Assembly: GCF_001949145.1 (NCBI RefSeq)
Contig: NW_019091412.1
Span: forward strand, 124,001-188,000
Direction: 5' to 3'
Length of the DNA stretch: 64,000 bases
Source of the DNA: Acanthaster planci
Lineage: Eukaryota; Echinodermata; Asteroidea; Valvatida; Acanthasteridae
This document shows, piece after piece, positions 38,201 to 51,700 of the stretch (the first letter of the stretch is position 1; each line of letters begins with the position of its first letter). The notes under the pieces are model-generated. The model did no database searches and was not told the origin of the DNA. It worked only from the letters and a program-made list of their open reading frames with translations. Both the position numbers and the translations under genes were made by a program.

Positions 38201-41200
38201 GAAAACTCAAAGACAAAGTTCAATTCCATATCTGCGGACGAATGTAATGGACCATTTCAATATCCTCTGGTGTTGCATGTTAAATTTGCCTTACACAATG
38301 CAGCATTCTTAAACTGATTTAATGACGATTGTGTGTGATCATGAAATTCTTTTCATCACACCGATGAGTTTTCAACTCATTGGTAACTTCTTTTGCAATT
38401 TCATTTACCCAGAATTTTTTGCAGGTTTCGTCAGTGTCAAATGCATTCAAATATTTGCTGGTTCTCTGTCATATTGTTTGATGTAAACACAAAGAGATTT
38501 CTTGAAAAATGTATAATTATTTCACCTTTCGTTCAGTTGCATTTTAAAAAGTACCACTAACATTACCTTTGTTGCAGGATGTGCGACTTAGTTTTTTCAC
38601 TGAAGCTTTACCCAATAATGGAAAAAAATGTGTTACTAGTGATGAATGCCGGTATACTGATTGTTACAGGTTCAAAGGTTATGCTAATTTTATGCAAATT
38701 CTTTGAGATCAATCATGTATTGCGATGTGTGTCTAACCACCATTATTCATTTTGCAGATTTTATAACCCACATTTGATTGTTGAGATTACTTTTACAAAT
38801 GTCCCTCTGTGGAGTGTTCTTCCATGTAACCTGTTTTCTTATTTACAGGCAAAATGACCAATCACAGAAACAAAACGTGAAATACTGCATTTCTAACATC
38901 AAATGTTTTCACCTTTTGCTTCTCAGTTCTCCAAACATTTGTACGCATGTGAATATTCTGAATGAAATTATGAGAATGTTCATGCCCCTGGCTGATAAAT
39001 TAGCTTGATTTTGTTCTCATATTTAATTCATGTGAATATCAAATTGTCAAACTGGTAATAATTTCGAGATGTTTTTGTTTCTGTAGCAACATGTTCCAGG
39101 ATGCCTTGTGTGACAGAAGAAAAAAATGAACCAATAAATGCAATGGTATTAAACTTTATCCAAGGAAAATGCATGTGTCACAATTACAGAAACAAGTCAT
39201 GAAGCTGGAATATTATTTTGCCATTCCAATGATCTTTTCATTAGATTTTCCCTGCCCTGTTGCAGTGAGAACACATTTCCAATGTTTGTTTACAATTTCT
39301 AACCAAAAAAACAGATTCTGTCCTCACTTGTGACCCCTGACCTTTCCCCGTGACCTCTCTGACCTCTCCTTTGTGTATTTTATCCAAACACAAGCCTTTT
39401 AAAGAGCTTAGCCGCCTTCCTGTGTATAGAGTCGCCCGAGTGGATTGTCCTTGCCAGGTGCATTGTGGGGGAGAAAGCAAGCGTGCAATGCATTGTGGGC
39501 GTTTAAGGCTCTCATCCAATTCGGCACTTTCGATGCAATTGAGCCGGTACTGATTTTTTTCCTTCTTCCTTTGTGACAGTGCTTTATGCTAACGTTTCCC
39601 ACACGCAAGACTCTTAAAGTTGACAGCTTGCCAAGAAAATGTTTAAAAATGGCAAACTGGTGATGCCTTAAAACACAAGTCTTCGTTGTCTAAAGTCACA
39701 AATTTTAGATCAGTCAAAGTTGTCCCCCAAGAAAAATTGACTCACTATTTGTACATGTAATTTCATTTTTGTAAATGCAAGATGACACTTAAGAGTCTTG
39801 TGTGTGCAGCATCTCCAAGTTTAGGACTTGGCTCCCATAGCGATGGTAACCATGGAGATCTCATCGAAGATTTCCAACATAGGATGCCACAAGCAGATAG
39901 TGCTAATACAAGATCTTGACCATGGACTGCATCGGTAAAATCAGATGATAGATGATACAGACTAGCATTTTTCTAAACCAAAATAAGTATATAGACAAGA
40001 AAGGGTTGTTGTTTTTTTTAAGATGCAGTTAAAACAAAACTGTAATTGAAAGTTGAAATATTCTTGTAAAAACTTGGTCCATCTGCTTGGCATGTCTTCA
40101 TGCTACATCTAAAAACACATCTGTTTTTAAGATTGTCACGCTAAGATTATATTTTCTCTTTTTTTTGTGGGAGTGGCTAGGGAGTAGTAGATTAATCATT
40201 TTGATAGTTACAACAGTTAAAAGATTCTACTATGAGGGTTGTTTGTTCTCCCAACTTCAAATCAATGTCATATTAGCTCTTTATTTTCATTTTTTTTTGG
40301 GGGGAGGGATTTTTGCCAACCACAAAGGAGCATTGCAAGAATTGCCAACTATGGACATTAATCTCAATTGACAGAGTACCTTCCATTAACCCTAACACTC
40401 CTCAGTCCTCCAACAGGTGAAGGATTGAGGAGGGTTAGGGTTAAGATTCACTGATATCTGGACACAATTATCAGATTCATGTCATTTGAAATGGACTAAT
40501 TCATATTTTGTTTAGTTCCTAGGGTGATTTATTGGGCAAAACTATAATAAAGTCTTCTACTTGATACTGCTTTGTGTGGTTATGATGTATTGGGAAATGA
40601 TTTGATTTTCACTATGCTGTATTCGTCACAAATTCAGAACCACTCTCCTACATCTGTCTTCCAATTGTTTCTATTCATTCATGTTTGCCAGGAAATTAAG
40701 GAGAAAAAATGCCAATGCCGTGTATCACACTGTTGCTTGAAATAATGAACGTTACTTTTACTAACAGTGTGTTTCAAATAAAGGTTACTGAACATGAGAA
40801 TTTAATGAGCCTTTTTAATCAGATTTCGGGAACATATTGTTGAGTTATGTGAAAGAATGCTTATTACCCTTTGTTTTTTATTGAATGCCTTTGAGTATGT
40901 GAAGGTAAATTTATATGTTTTCAAACAGCCGTAATCTATTTTATCACTTGGCAGCCATTTTGTTTTTTATTTTCCCAGCATACTTTTAGCCAGATACACC
41001 ATGGTCCAAGCATGGACATCGTTTACAAAATTCTGAACCTGCATCACTTTTGTACTGATGAAATGTCACCAATGGCAATTTTACTGTACCAAATGCAAAG
41101 GCAATGGTTTGCTCACTTGCCATTGTACCTATCCATGCCAAGTGTGAATTTTTTATAGAAGTCCATGGGTTTAAGTACCCCATTGCATGTATTATACACC

Positions 41201-43641
41201 ATGGGTTCAGGGAACCAAACCAAGATGGCTGCCACGTGAAAAAGAGTGACTGTTAATCCACATCTTTACTACATGTATGTTACTTTGTCTGACAGCTTTT
41301 AGATACATCTGGTTAACGTTCTCAATATCTTCCCCCCTCTCCCTTCCCCTTCCCTTAAATCTCTTCTCGCAGCTGAGGACAGAGTTCTTTTCCCTGCTGG
41401 ACGAACTGAAGAACTTGGACAGCAAGTCGCGCTGGTCAAAGGTCAAGGACAGCATCCACCACGACCCCCGCTACAAGGCCGTTCACCACAGCTCCCAGCG
41501 AGAAGACCTGTTCAAGGAGTACATCAACAGAAAATCAGAGGTAGGCTTGATGGATGTACTTGGTGGTTCCTTCCTGTTTAAGATCAGCGTGACGTGCTCA
41601 CTCGTCTCTACCACCCTAACAGGCTGCAGGGTGGGGCTAATTTCTGTGGACAGCGTGATATGATTTCCCCCAATCCTCATTGCCCACAGTTTGTATGAAC
41701 GACAGCATGGGTTACCTTTTTCGTGTGTGCCACGCTATGTGCGCACAGAATGCCCGTACCTTGCTTATGTTCTCAGCTGCACTGAGCCTGCACAAGAGTG
41801 TTCCGCCGTGTGACAGTAAGCACTTCAGAGGTCATTTAACGCACGGGTCTGTGCTTGCAGGTGAAGGACGAAAATGCCGAGAAGCAGAAGCGAGTAGAGA
41901 CCAGCCTGAGGGAGAGAGAGAAGGAGGTTCAACGGACCCGCAACGAACAGCAGAAGGAGCTGGAGAGAGAAAGGGGACAGTTCAAGAAGGAGGAAGCCAT
42001 GCAACACTTCAAGGCCCTGCTGACCGATCTGGTAAGGACACTGACCGCAGACTTGGAGATCTATCACAAACGATGCTGTAAAGAGGAGGGACGTTGAAGC
42101 TCTGCCAAAGTGTTGTTTCACACTAGGGTGCACAGTTCAGGTTGTCAGACTTGCTCTAGGAATTTGGTTCGATTCTGTGAATACGGGGTTTGATTGGATT
42201 GGAACCATTGTCATAGTGTTACTCGATCCTCTGAGATTGATGCACGGATTGCTGCTATATCTTCAGATGTTTGTTCTGAAAGAGCAGGCCGCACAATTCC
42301 ACGAATGGATTCCATGGCAGATTCCATACCAAATCCTTCACTGGCTTCTTTGACATGTTCTCATAGGTGCGGGATTCGGAGATGACTTGGCGCGATGCCA
42401 GGAAGCAGCTCAAGCGCGACCACCGCTGGGAGCTGGCCTCCCTGCTAGACAAGGAGGAGCGGGAACGCCTCTTCAATGGCCACACCTCCTCCCTGGTCTA
42501 CCGCAAAAAGGAGAAGTTCAACGAACTCTTGAATGAGACCCCAGGGGTTAGGCACTTCATGAGAAGCAGGATGTCCAAATTTTGAATGAATATGATTTTT
42601 TTTTTAGAATTATTATTGAATGACTTCTCAAGACATGATTATTGGTAGGCATCTGAAGTCTGAATTCAGCTCTATTGTCATGCCAATCCTTACTTCTGTA
42701 GGTGACCTTGACCTCCACTTGGAAGGAAGTGCGACGACTCATTAAGGAGGACCCTCGCTACACCAAGTTCTCGTCAAGCGACAGAGTGAGTAGAATGTGT
42801 AAAATGAACTGAAAACTTCCCTTGACTACGATACGCACCTTCGTGTGATGCGAGCACATTTCTTGACCCAAATCACTGGACTTGTTTCCCACACCAACAG
42901 AAAAGAGAACGAGAGTTCAGCGAATACATCAAGGAGAAGTACCTTCAAGCCAAGATGGACTTTAGAACGCTGCTGACCGAAACCAGGATCATCACCTACA
43001 AGTAAGTTGCTCCCTGCCATTGGACTAACCATGCGACAGTACGTCTCAAAATCTATCCCTTCATGGCTCAGTCTACCATTTACTTCTTGTAAAAGTAACA
43101 ACTGTTGGCATTTATAGACTGCTCTTTTTAAAAAGTACAGAATAGCACTAAAAAAATGTAATTGCAGTGCTTGAGGCCGCTCAGCAACCTACCAAGTTTC
43201 ATAGCACTGCTCAAAGTTTTCTTACAGTTTGAGTACCTCACAAGTACTGGACTTGTTTTTCGCCAATCATCACAAGCACTGTCACACTTACTTTACTACA
43301 AACAGTGGCAAATGATAACCTGTACAGGAAATACGCATAGAGTCTGGTTTGCATTAGGATCAAAGTACTTGAATACAGCGCTAGCTACGATCAGGCATAG
43401 TTTCTATCCGACTCTATTCCAACCTCTCCTGTGCAGATCTAAGAAGCTGATCCAGGACTCGGATCAGCACCTGAGAGACATCGAGAAGGTCCTGGAGAAG
43501 GACAAGCGCTACCTGGTACTTGACTGCGTGCCTGAGGAGCGTCTAGAGATGATCATGTCCTACATCCGAGAGCTGCACAAAAAGGGGATACCCCCACCCC
43601 CTACGGCCTCTGAACCCTCCCGCCGACTCATCCCCAAATAA
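29337..43641 (+). CDS. TCERG1: Transcription elongation regulator 1 (TCERG1/CA150), complete
   Basis: Nuclear coupling factor. In known orthologues the WW domains bind proline-rich splicing factors such as SF1, and the FF domains bind the phosphorylated RNA polymerase II C-terminal tail, linking elongation and splicing. Eighteen exons join in frame to 1103 residues, close to the human protein (about 1100). Start ATG at 29337 ([16 protein letters not shown]) has an in-frame TGA 14 codons upstream. Order: acidic N-terminus, Pro/Arg/Met-rich region, WW1, Ala/Thr-rich linker, Pro/Gln-rich region, WW2, acidic Lys/Glu region, WW3, basic KKKKK segment, six FF domains, and C-terminus [16 protein letters not shown]. 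The last words match vertebrate TCERG1 ([27 protein letters not shown]). The gene is head-to-head with DOCK and tail-to-tail with the SAXO-like gene. Confidence 0.97.
37163..41372 (+). other. 4.2-kb TCERG1 intron 12, no gene seen
   Basis: Largest TCERG1 intron. Open frames are short and none resembles a protein I recognise. It contains the hairpin element at 40386-40444 and AT-rich unique sequence. I looked for nested tRNA or snoRNA genes and saw none that I would defend. Confidence 0.6.
40386..40444. mobile_element. Short hairpin element with telomere-like ends, copy C
   Basis: A 59-bp near-palindrome in TCERG1 intron 12. It begins TTAACCCTAACACTCCTCAG and ends AGGAGGGTTAGGGTTAA. The arms pair over most of their length around a small loop. 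It is an almost exact reverse-complement match to copy D at 52274, about 12 kb away in RNPC3. Confidence 0.75.
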
Positions 43642-44699
43642 ATGACGACACAGTTCAAACACCCACTTCTGTTCCAGGAGGCTTTTACTTTTAAGTTTGA
43701 TGATCTAAATCAGTAACAGCCTTATTCAGGAGAGAAATGTTTTCCTTTGCTCTGAGGCCAACATAGCTTACAAAGCCTCATTCAGAATTTAGCAATTCAA
43801 TTTTTTTTTAATGTATGAAAGCCAGCTGGATGGTGTTAGCGATATTTGCAGTTTCTGAAAGAAGGAAGCCTTCTGAGATTTCACCTGCAGCTTCCTTTGA
43901 TTAGAATTTTTATGTTGTACTGACATGCTCCTTACGTTCACTCGCTGTCCAACCTATTTTGAGGTGGGTCTGAAGTATTGTTTTCCGCCAGTAATCCCCT
44001 AGGTTAACCAGACATCATCCTCTTTTTTAGCCTCACTTCTCGTGGTGTGTTTATCTTTCCTATCTCTTAATCTCTTAATTTCGGTTGTGAAAAAGGAGGC
44101 TATATCTTGGAGCATTCCCATTTCGGAGGGAGGGTGAACAGTAATTGTAATGGCATTGTGATGAGGGCTTATTTACAAAGGTAAGACAGTCAATGAGATC
44201 ATCAAATGTTTTGTTAATTTGAGAGTAACTTGGACGGTACCTGAGCTGAACAAGGGACATTTTAATGAATAAAAGGAGAAACAGAACATGCCCGTTGTTG
44301 ACTTTTTTATTATCACATTGTGATTGATTCCTTTTTTAATAGAAAAAAAATCGCCGAGTTTCTTTATGATGTTATGTCTTGCTAGTTTTATAAATGTAAA
44401 TTTGGTTTGGTTTAATGCAACCAAACTGTTCCATATTTTTTCTTTTTTCTCTGTATTCATTCAATCGTAAATGTGAAATTTTAGGAATTTCTTTAAGTTT
44501 GGACTCTCAGTCACGAGTTTTCAAATAATAAATTCCATTTTGATGTGCGAAGCCACGAATTGCAGTAATATATTGTAGAAAAGTCAAGTTGCTGTACTCG
44601 TAAAACATTTATTAGATATCGTGAAAATTAAGCAGTTTCAAAGAATTTGTTCGATCACGAATCCTGGTCTGTTTTCCAATCAAATTTCACTGCAGTGGT
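43642..44699. other. 3' regions of TCERG1 (plus) and SAXO-like gene (minus)
   Basis: Tail-to-tail intergenic interval of about 1 kb. Plus-strand AATAAA at 44268-44273 and 44527-44532 may end TCERG1. AATAAA on the minus strand at 44608-44613, 87 bases past the SAXO stop, may end that gene. An AATAAA also overlaps the TCERG1 stop (43637) but is too close to be its main signal. No further gene seen. Confidence 0.55.
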
Positions 44700-47600
44700 T
44701 TATTCCTCTACAATTTGTGTTCCCTCGGATGCACCGTCCTTCGTTCCGACATCCCCCTCCCCACTTGGCCCCTCCCCCTTCTCATCTTCCGCTGCCTCGC
44801 TGTCCGTGCTGCAGCGCTGCGTGGGGCAGCTCTTTGGTCTATCCTGGGACTTGGCCGCAGCGGTGTCGAAGGTGGCGCGGTACGTGGTGTCAAAACTGAT
44901 CATACCGGCGGAGGAGGAGTGTGGACGGGTGGCCGGGCGGCAGGACTTAGCGGGCGGGCCCCGCACACCCTTGAAGTGGCTGGTGAAGGTCGACTCGCCG
45001 CTGAACGGGGTCTCGGGATATTTGTACTTCTCAATTATCTGCAAATTCATTTATCAATGAGCATTAAATATAAATGATACATGCACAATACAATACATAT
45101 ACGTGTATTAGACGTCAGAGAGAAATGATATTTCGGATAGGTTTAAAAATCACTTCGAGGAATATAAGTTCTAGGTTGAAAACAACATTCCATATTTTTC
45201 TACCTTGTACGAAGCTGGTCGTTTGACCCCATCCCAAGCGATGAAGGTAGATCGGTACTCGGTCCGATCATCGAATGGGCCTGACTCGCCTGCACCCAGG
45301 TTGTTGTCGTACTTGTAGGGCGTGGCACGACACTTAAATAGGGCCTTGGGCATAAGATAGCTGGGATCTTCGAAATCACTCTATTAACATTGGAAGGAGT
45401 AAGTCAATGGATGGGTATAGATCTCAAAATGGTTATCATTTGATCTTTCGATCGATCATTAAATCTTTCGCTTACTTAATGTATATCAGATTTTTGAAAA
45501 AGTAATGCCTAATCGAATTTTCTGGTCCTAGGTGTATTTTGGCATAGTTTCGTATATTTTTGCATAGTTTGATATGACGTCATTATGACACAGTTTGTAT
45601 ACCTGGTATGACGTCACGAGCTGCAGTTTGCCACGATTTGGTATGTAGCCTTGGCGTTCAGCCCAAGGTAGATGTTCTCGTTTAGGTATTGGCCAAGCTT
45701 GGTAGGCCATTCGTTGGGTGGTGCGATCGTCAAATTCTGAAGCTGTAGAAATGTATAAATCAGTCCAGATGCGACATCAGAACTTAACTTAATCTGATAC
45801 AGTTTAATTCACTCCAGACAACGAGCGTGCATTTTTTTTTACAGCAGTGCTGGTAAGAATTCTTTGAACTTAGGTGATAGAGGAAATTGAAAGTCAGTAA
45901 ACTTGTTTAATTAAGGGGGGACACTGATGCGACATTCCACTCATCAGAAGAGCCATCAGACTCACCACTGGGCGAGTAGTCGTTCTTTGGCTTGTAGCTT
46001 TGCTCTTTCTTCACCCCCCTGTGCTCCGGAAAGTCGCGCCGAAAGATGGTCAAATCGTCGAACGGGGCGCTGTTGAATTTGTACTCCTCCTTGGGCTTGA
46101 AGACCTCAACGCTTGGTGGCGCCTTGGGCGTGAAGTCGGCTCGGTGAGTGGTCTCATCGGCGAAGCGTGCCGTGGGTTGGATAGGTTTCTCTGCCGGCTT
46201 GGTGGACTTGGCCGGTGAGACATTTCCGTGGTCTATGTAGTCCTCCTGGAATAGCAATTTGAGGGATTTTTCAAGGAGACATATCATATTTATACAATTT
46301 TATGTGAAAGATGAAATGTACATGTAAGAAGTAACCTAAATTAACCTGGGATTAGGCCTACTTTAGATATCTTACCTTGACAGTAGTGGTCGTTTGAAAT
46401 TTCTTTCCAGGATTTCCAGACTTCAGATTGTCTTCTACTACTTTCACTTGCACCTTACACTCTTTCGTCTGCTCCGGGGTCCAGGCCGTGTACGTCTTCT
46501 CGTACACCGTCTTGCTATCGAACGGGCTGGGGGTGGACAGCGCCGCCTCCTTGGGCTTGCACGCGGCCGGCCGGCTGGCGGTTTTCTCGGTGAAATCCGT
46601 GTCGTAGGTCGTCTCCGTCAGCATTTTGGCGGACGGGGCATGGTAGCCCTTCCTGTTCAATGTCGCCTTTGGTCGTTGCGTAGTCTTAATACCAAAAAAG
46701 TGGATTGATAAAGAAGATTTCTTTAAAACACTACCGTAATGGTCCTGAAACCGTGAACAACTATACCTGGTCTTCACGTCCATTTACATCTTTATACCAG
46801 CTTCACTCATTTAGGTAAATTTTGCGGGAGAGAGGTCCTAGGTGTTCGGATAAGTCCTATTTTTTTCCACTTCATCTTTTTTGAATTATTTGCTGTTTTC
46901 TTTCCTTCCCTTCCCAATAAGTTTCCATATTCTTATACCTTGTTCTGCAAAGTCGTGTTCTTGTTCGTGTAAACTTGAACAAAATTAAAAACACCAGAAA
47001 AGACCTTGTGAGCCACAAAGGTGCACTGGTTGGTGGTCTTGAGCTTTGGTCGGCTTGTGGGGACCGGTTTCTTGGCGACTGGACGCATGCTCTCCCGACG
47101 CGGCTGCCATGGCCATGCTACATACGCCTAAAATGATGAAAATCGTCATTAATTGAGCTGTGAGAGACGACTATATGACTATTCTGTAACGCACGTGAAT
47201 GTTCTCGGGTTGGTGTAAGTAATGAATACAGTTTTCAGCTTCATTAGAAATTCAAGAAAAAATTTCCGCAGTCTGACAGTCTGCAGCAATTTGAAAAAGA
47301 CTTCACAGACTGCAGGCTGAATGCAGTGGCCAAGATTTTGTTAAGTGACTGAACATGACGATCTCATTCGGATGGTCATTCTACAATATTCCTTGAAAAC
47401 TCTACCACAGTGAGCTTGAATTGACACTGAGTTTCTTACGTCGCCTACCTCCTGATATTCGGATAATTTCACCTGTGTCTGGATCTGACGGGCGCGGATG
47501 TTGCTGATATCCTTGTTCAGAGTACGAACCTTGCGACTGCCAAATCAAACAAATTCGAAACAGTTAACTCCAGCAGTAACTTTAAAATGATCACTATATC

Positions 47601-47897
47601 TTTCAGTTTAGACGGATACTTGAACTTGAGAAAATACCTTGAGAGGGTTTATGCACAATGGCATAATTACGTGTGAGAACTGCTCTCTTATAGAAAAAAA
47701 TTAAAAATACAATTGAGGGGGTTAACTTTTTTGGTCATGAAAATTTTGCTCATATCATTTTATGCCAAGTTAATACTCGGGTATCCCCCCCAAAAATTAG
47801 AAATGTCATTTCAGCTTTCGTAAGTTTTCTTTGCTGATAATTTCGCGATTAAGATAAAGCTAAAACTGACTACTTACTTCATTTGTGTGACAGTCAT
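44700..47897 (-). CDS. SAXO-like (stabilizer of axonemal microtubules) repeat protein
   Basis: Probable axonemal microtubule-binding protein of the SAXO/FAM154 type. Family members bind and stabilise ciliary and centriolar microtubules through short repeated Mn motifs. Eight exons (47878-47897, 47449-47536, 47005-47127, 46376-46684, 45966-46245, 45603-45742, 45204-45380, 44700-45038) join in frame to 491 residues. Repeats pair a T-T/F-D turn with an aromatic and KPK segment: LTETTYDTDFTEK, SPFDSKTVYEKTYTAW, DETTHRADFTPK, APFDDLTIFRRDF, EFDDRTTQRMAYQAW, GPFDDRTEYRSTFIAW, ISFDTTYRATFDTA. The acidic C-terminus (EAAEDEKGEGPSGEGD) is unlike SAXO1/2, and the N-terminal Cys-rich SAXO1/2 box is absent, so a SAXO3-5-like or lineage-specific member is possible. 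The donor after exon 3 (GTCTTT) is weak, so the exon 3/4 join is the least certain. Confidence 0.8.
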
Positions 47898-48790
47898 TTT
47901 GTTCCAATATTTGAGAGCACCGTCGGAGTTTCTTCCGGAAAACCTCGTTTCTTTTGATGCTTTTATGCTTCAGATGTTGAAAATAATGAACCTATGGCTA
48001 TTACATACATCTACAGCAACGTAGCTGCGCACGGTAAACAAAAACAACGCGTTGAGCTGTTACAAATGCGTCACAATGTGTTCAATTTGCGTTACCTTCC
48101 TTTCATTGTTGCGTATGTGCGCGTTTCGACTGGCAAAGTTTTTAAATAATGCTCTTTGAACCACATGCATTTCTCTGAAAAATGCCGCTTTGACCCCCTT
48201 TTTAGGCCCAATAGCGGGGGATGCAAATGATTACGTTTGGTGCCACAGATGTATGGAATTACGGTTCGTTTGATATTGATGTACATCACCGGCGTATAGA
48301 ACTTCGAGTCTAGTCAAGTGTAGCAATATTCAACAAACTCAGTGCAGCTATGGCCAGGCGTGCGGCGATAAAAAACTATTGACCTTGATACTTGTGTTAT
48401 TTTTTTTAAATGAATAGTGCATTCGAGCGCCATTTTAAAATATCTGTAGACGTCTGCAGTGCCATAATTTGTTGTCGCCACTTATTCCTAAGGCGAGTTC
48501 ATGAATTATAGGCTTCAGTCCTCCAGAACCTTGGCCGCATGAAAAGATTTTGTTCTTTTTGGGGGGAGGGGGGCCATCGGTTAGAAAAAATTTAAACAAA
48601 CTAAAGGACAATTTTTCGGCTCTCATCTTGTTTAAAAAAATTGAAGGAGTCCTAAGCATTTGACAGTTCATTTTTTCAAATATATTTTGTACTTTTTTGG
48701 GGTCATTTTCATGAATGACTGAAATCGATACCACGAAATGTTTGCCATTGTGGTCAGACCAGCGCCACCAATAGCTGAAGTTCAACCAAT
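47898..48790. promoter_or_regulatory. Divergent upstream region of SAXO-like gene and RNPC3
   Basis: 893 bases separate the two start codons, so the promoters are close or shared. No TATA box is placed convincingly on either side. An AT/poly-T rich stretch fills 48540-48720. No gene seen inside. Confidence 0.5.
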
Positions 48791-51700
48791 ATGGCGGCGT
48801 CCATGGAAAGCGAAATTGCCGATGGCGGTTCTGCAAGGAATACCCTGATAGTCCGTCACCTACCGAGCTCTCTGAGCTCTGCAGAGAAGCAAGACTTCCT
48901 CAAGTACTTTGGGGCGGTGCATGTGAGGGTCTTATCTAACTCTGGACGAATGGTAAGGCAAAGACCTTTCACAAAATGCTGCCCAGTTTCCGGACACGTG
49001 CTTTCCTTACTGTCTGCAGTTGATTGTACTTTACTTTGTCATGTTTGTAGGCCTAACGTTAGTAGGCCTAGTAGATTACAGTTTAATTTCACAAGCATGG
49101 GAAGGAAGCCAATGACAAATTTGTTTTCTGTACATTTTCAGTTGTGAAAATCTTTTGAATGGAGGTCAGGACCTTTGACCAACTTAACATCATCAATCAA
49201 AGTGTCAATGTCATTGTTTGTTCTCGTTTACGATTTAACCTTCAGAAACATACAGCATTTGCAACTTTCACAGACCAGAGTGCCACAGCACAGGTAAATA
49301 TACACACAGTCTAGTCAATCAAAATTAGGGAAATGCTAAAGTTGCATAATACACCCTGAGGACGATGAGAGCATGTACCCGTACCCACATACCCATCTAA
49401 TTTGTGGGAGCGGGACGGATGTCAGACCCACAGTTCTGGGGCTACATAGCACCCATGACACTGGTTTGTATCAGTACCATACCTCTTCCAAACAGAGATC
49501 TACCGCAATCCTCTCTTATGTCTACCTCTGCCATGCAAGGCTTCAAGTCTTATCTACATGTATGTATGTTATTGAATCTACTCATCTTGTCAAATGGCAT
49601 GCGCAATATTTTTACCGAGATAGTGCCAAGGCATTGGAGCTTTAATTTTGTGTTATTAATGCCACTCTTCCTGTTAAGGCCCTTGCACGACTGCATCAGC
49701 TGAAAGTCTTGGGTCATACTCTGGTGGTGGAGTATGCAAGGAATAGTGTTGCATCGCTGATCACCGCTAATTCTAGTGACACAGAGATGAGGTAACGATT
49801 GCATTTGAAGTGCATTATAAGAATGATTAAGTATGTTATCCTGAGTGTTACCAAAAGTTAGTGACAGTGTGTTGACTCTAGCCTGTGTTCTTGTCATTTT
49901 ATTCACGTACATCTTAATTTCAGGCCCATTTTTTTCTGCAGTGTTTTGATAATCCTGAATTCGCAGCTTTTTTCTGATCTGTTTTCACTCTGTTTACTTT
50001 TCATGAGAAATGGAGATGACATTGATCCAAATACTGAGGATTGTAATCGGGACCAAAGACGTTCATCAGCCGCAGAACCCCCCAAAAAATTGGCCTGGGC
50101 TGACCATGGAGCGAGAGGAGTACGACAAGATATCAGGATCTCATCTGGTCATGGGTAAATTGATCCGTCTTAAGACATGTCAATTGTATGAGGATGTAGG
50201 CAGCTAACCTTTAATATCTCTTTTGACCCATGGTGCCGTAGTGCTCTCTCTCTCTCTGCCCAGTCTGTCTAGTTTCTGGCAGCAGTTTAAACTTCCTGAA
50301 GCTGTTTATTGAGTGCTGTTCGACTTTGCATACAGTGTGTCTCGGTAGCAGTTGAGTGCAGATGTACTGTAAGTTGAACATCTTGAGTCTATGGCTATAT
50401 TTGGATGATGGAAAACTTGTAGAAACATTGGGATCCAGAAGGAGATGCCACTTTAGCCCTAACCCTGCCAGAATCTGCAAAATCCACTGTTTTTTGGAGG
50501 AATTTGTTGGATTGAGGAAGTTAGAGCCCAGCCACTTTAACTTGTCTTGGAGATATGATGTCTCTTGAAAGTGTGGGTGCAAGAAACGTACCTTTGGGTT
50601 TCCTCCTCATCAAAATGACAAGGGAGAGAGGTTAATGAAATTCATGGGTAACAGTGTTATTGATTGCATTTCTTTTAGTTTCATTTTTTTTCCGAATCTC
50701 ATTCCTTCCAACAGGATTGACTTCCCATTGAATCCAGTGCTTCGCTACCGCTACCCAACACCGACTGTCAGCGTCCTGACTAACATCGTCAATTGCCTGG
50801 CCTCGGTGCCCAAATTCTACACCCAGGTCTTGCATCTGATGAACAAGATGAATCTGCCGGCCCCCTTCGGCCCTCTCACCCCTGCTCCACCGTTGGTAGG
50901 TTTGCTTGAAGTCAGGACGATCTCACAGCCCCCTATAAGTAAACCGTTGCAGGGGGACTGATTGCTGCCATTTCTTCTCCCGTAATGCTAGATCCAGGAT
51001 GAGCAGGCGCTCTCTGTTGACAACAATCAGGCGGTCACAGCTATGGAGATGTCCAGTTCCAGTGAGGAAGAGTCGGAAATCGAGAGCGACCCTGAAGAAA
51101 GAGAAAAGTAAGCAGCACAACTTGTCACTCTCCACTTTTCCTCAAAGAGAAGTGTAGATAGGAATTTTTTGAAGATGCAGTTATTTTTTTTTTGTACCAA
51201 AGCATTTGAGGAGAATGAAAGCAATGATAAACAAGATTTTTTTTACAAAATGGCCAAACTTTTTCAACAACGTAGGACAAAGACGGCACAGGTGTCGCTG
51301 AAGCGACCAACGAAGAGGAAGAACCCACGCCACCCCAAGCGCCCGAAACTTCAATCGTTCATTCCGACAAAGGTCTCGACAGCGGGCGGGGCCACAACCT
51401 CCTCTCAGCCCACCAAAGCAGTTGACGTCTTTGAACAGCCACAAGCTCCTGTCGGCAAGAGAATCGAGTTCCGGCTGACAGAAGGCATCTCTGGAGCAAT
51501 GGAGCCCAACCAGATGGCTGCGGCAAGAGGTCAGTCAAAGTTTCACACCACAACTAAGGATACTAAATTTCTGTCCCAAGAAATTACATGAGTTGATATC
51601 GATTGCATTGTCCATTTAACAGACTTTTCTCATTTGTCTGTGTTCTTTTCTAAGCCCTAAAATTTACACTTGTAAAGTGGTTCCTTCCCAAACTTTTCAA

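Larger units (their letters stand above)
35650..43641 (+). other. TCERG1: TCERG1 exons 10-18: six FF domains
   Basis: Exons 35650-35861, 36401-36609, 37012-37162, 41373-41540, 41861-42031, 42367-42546, 42702-42785, 42901-43001, 43437-43641. FF-type phenylalanine/tryptophan patterns: [20 protein letters not shown] (FF1), [20 protein letters not shown] (FF2), [20 protein letters not shown] (FF3), [20 protein letters not shown] (FF4), [20 protein letters not shown] (FF5), [20 protein letters not shown] (FF6). A long charged helix ([20 protein letters not shown]) links FF3 and FF4. The stop TAA ends at 43641. Confidence 0.95.
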
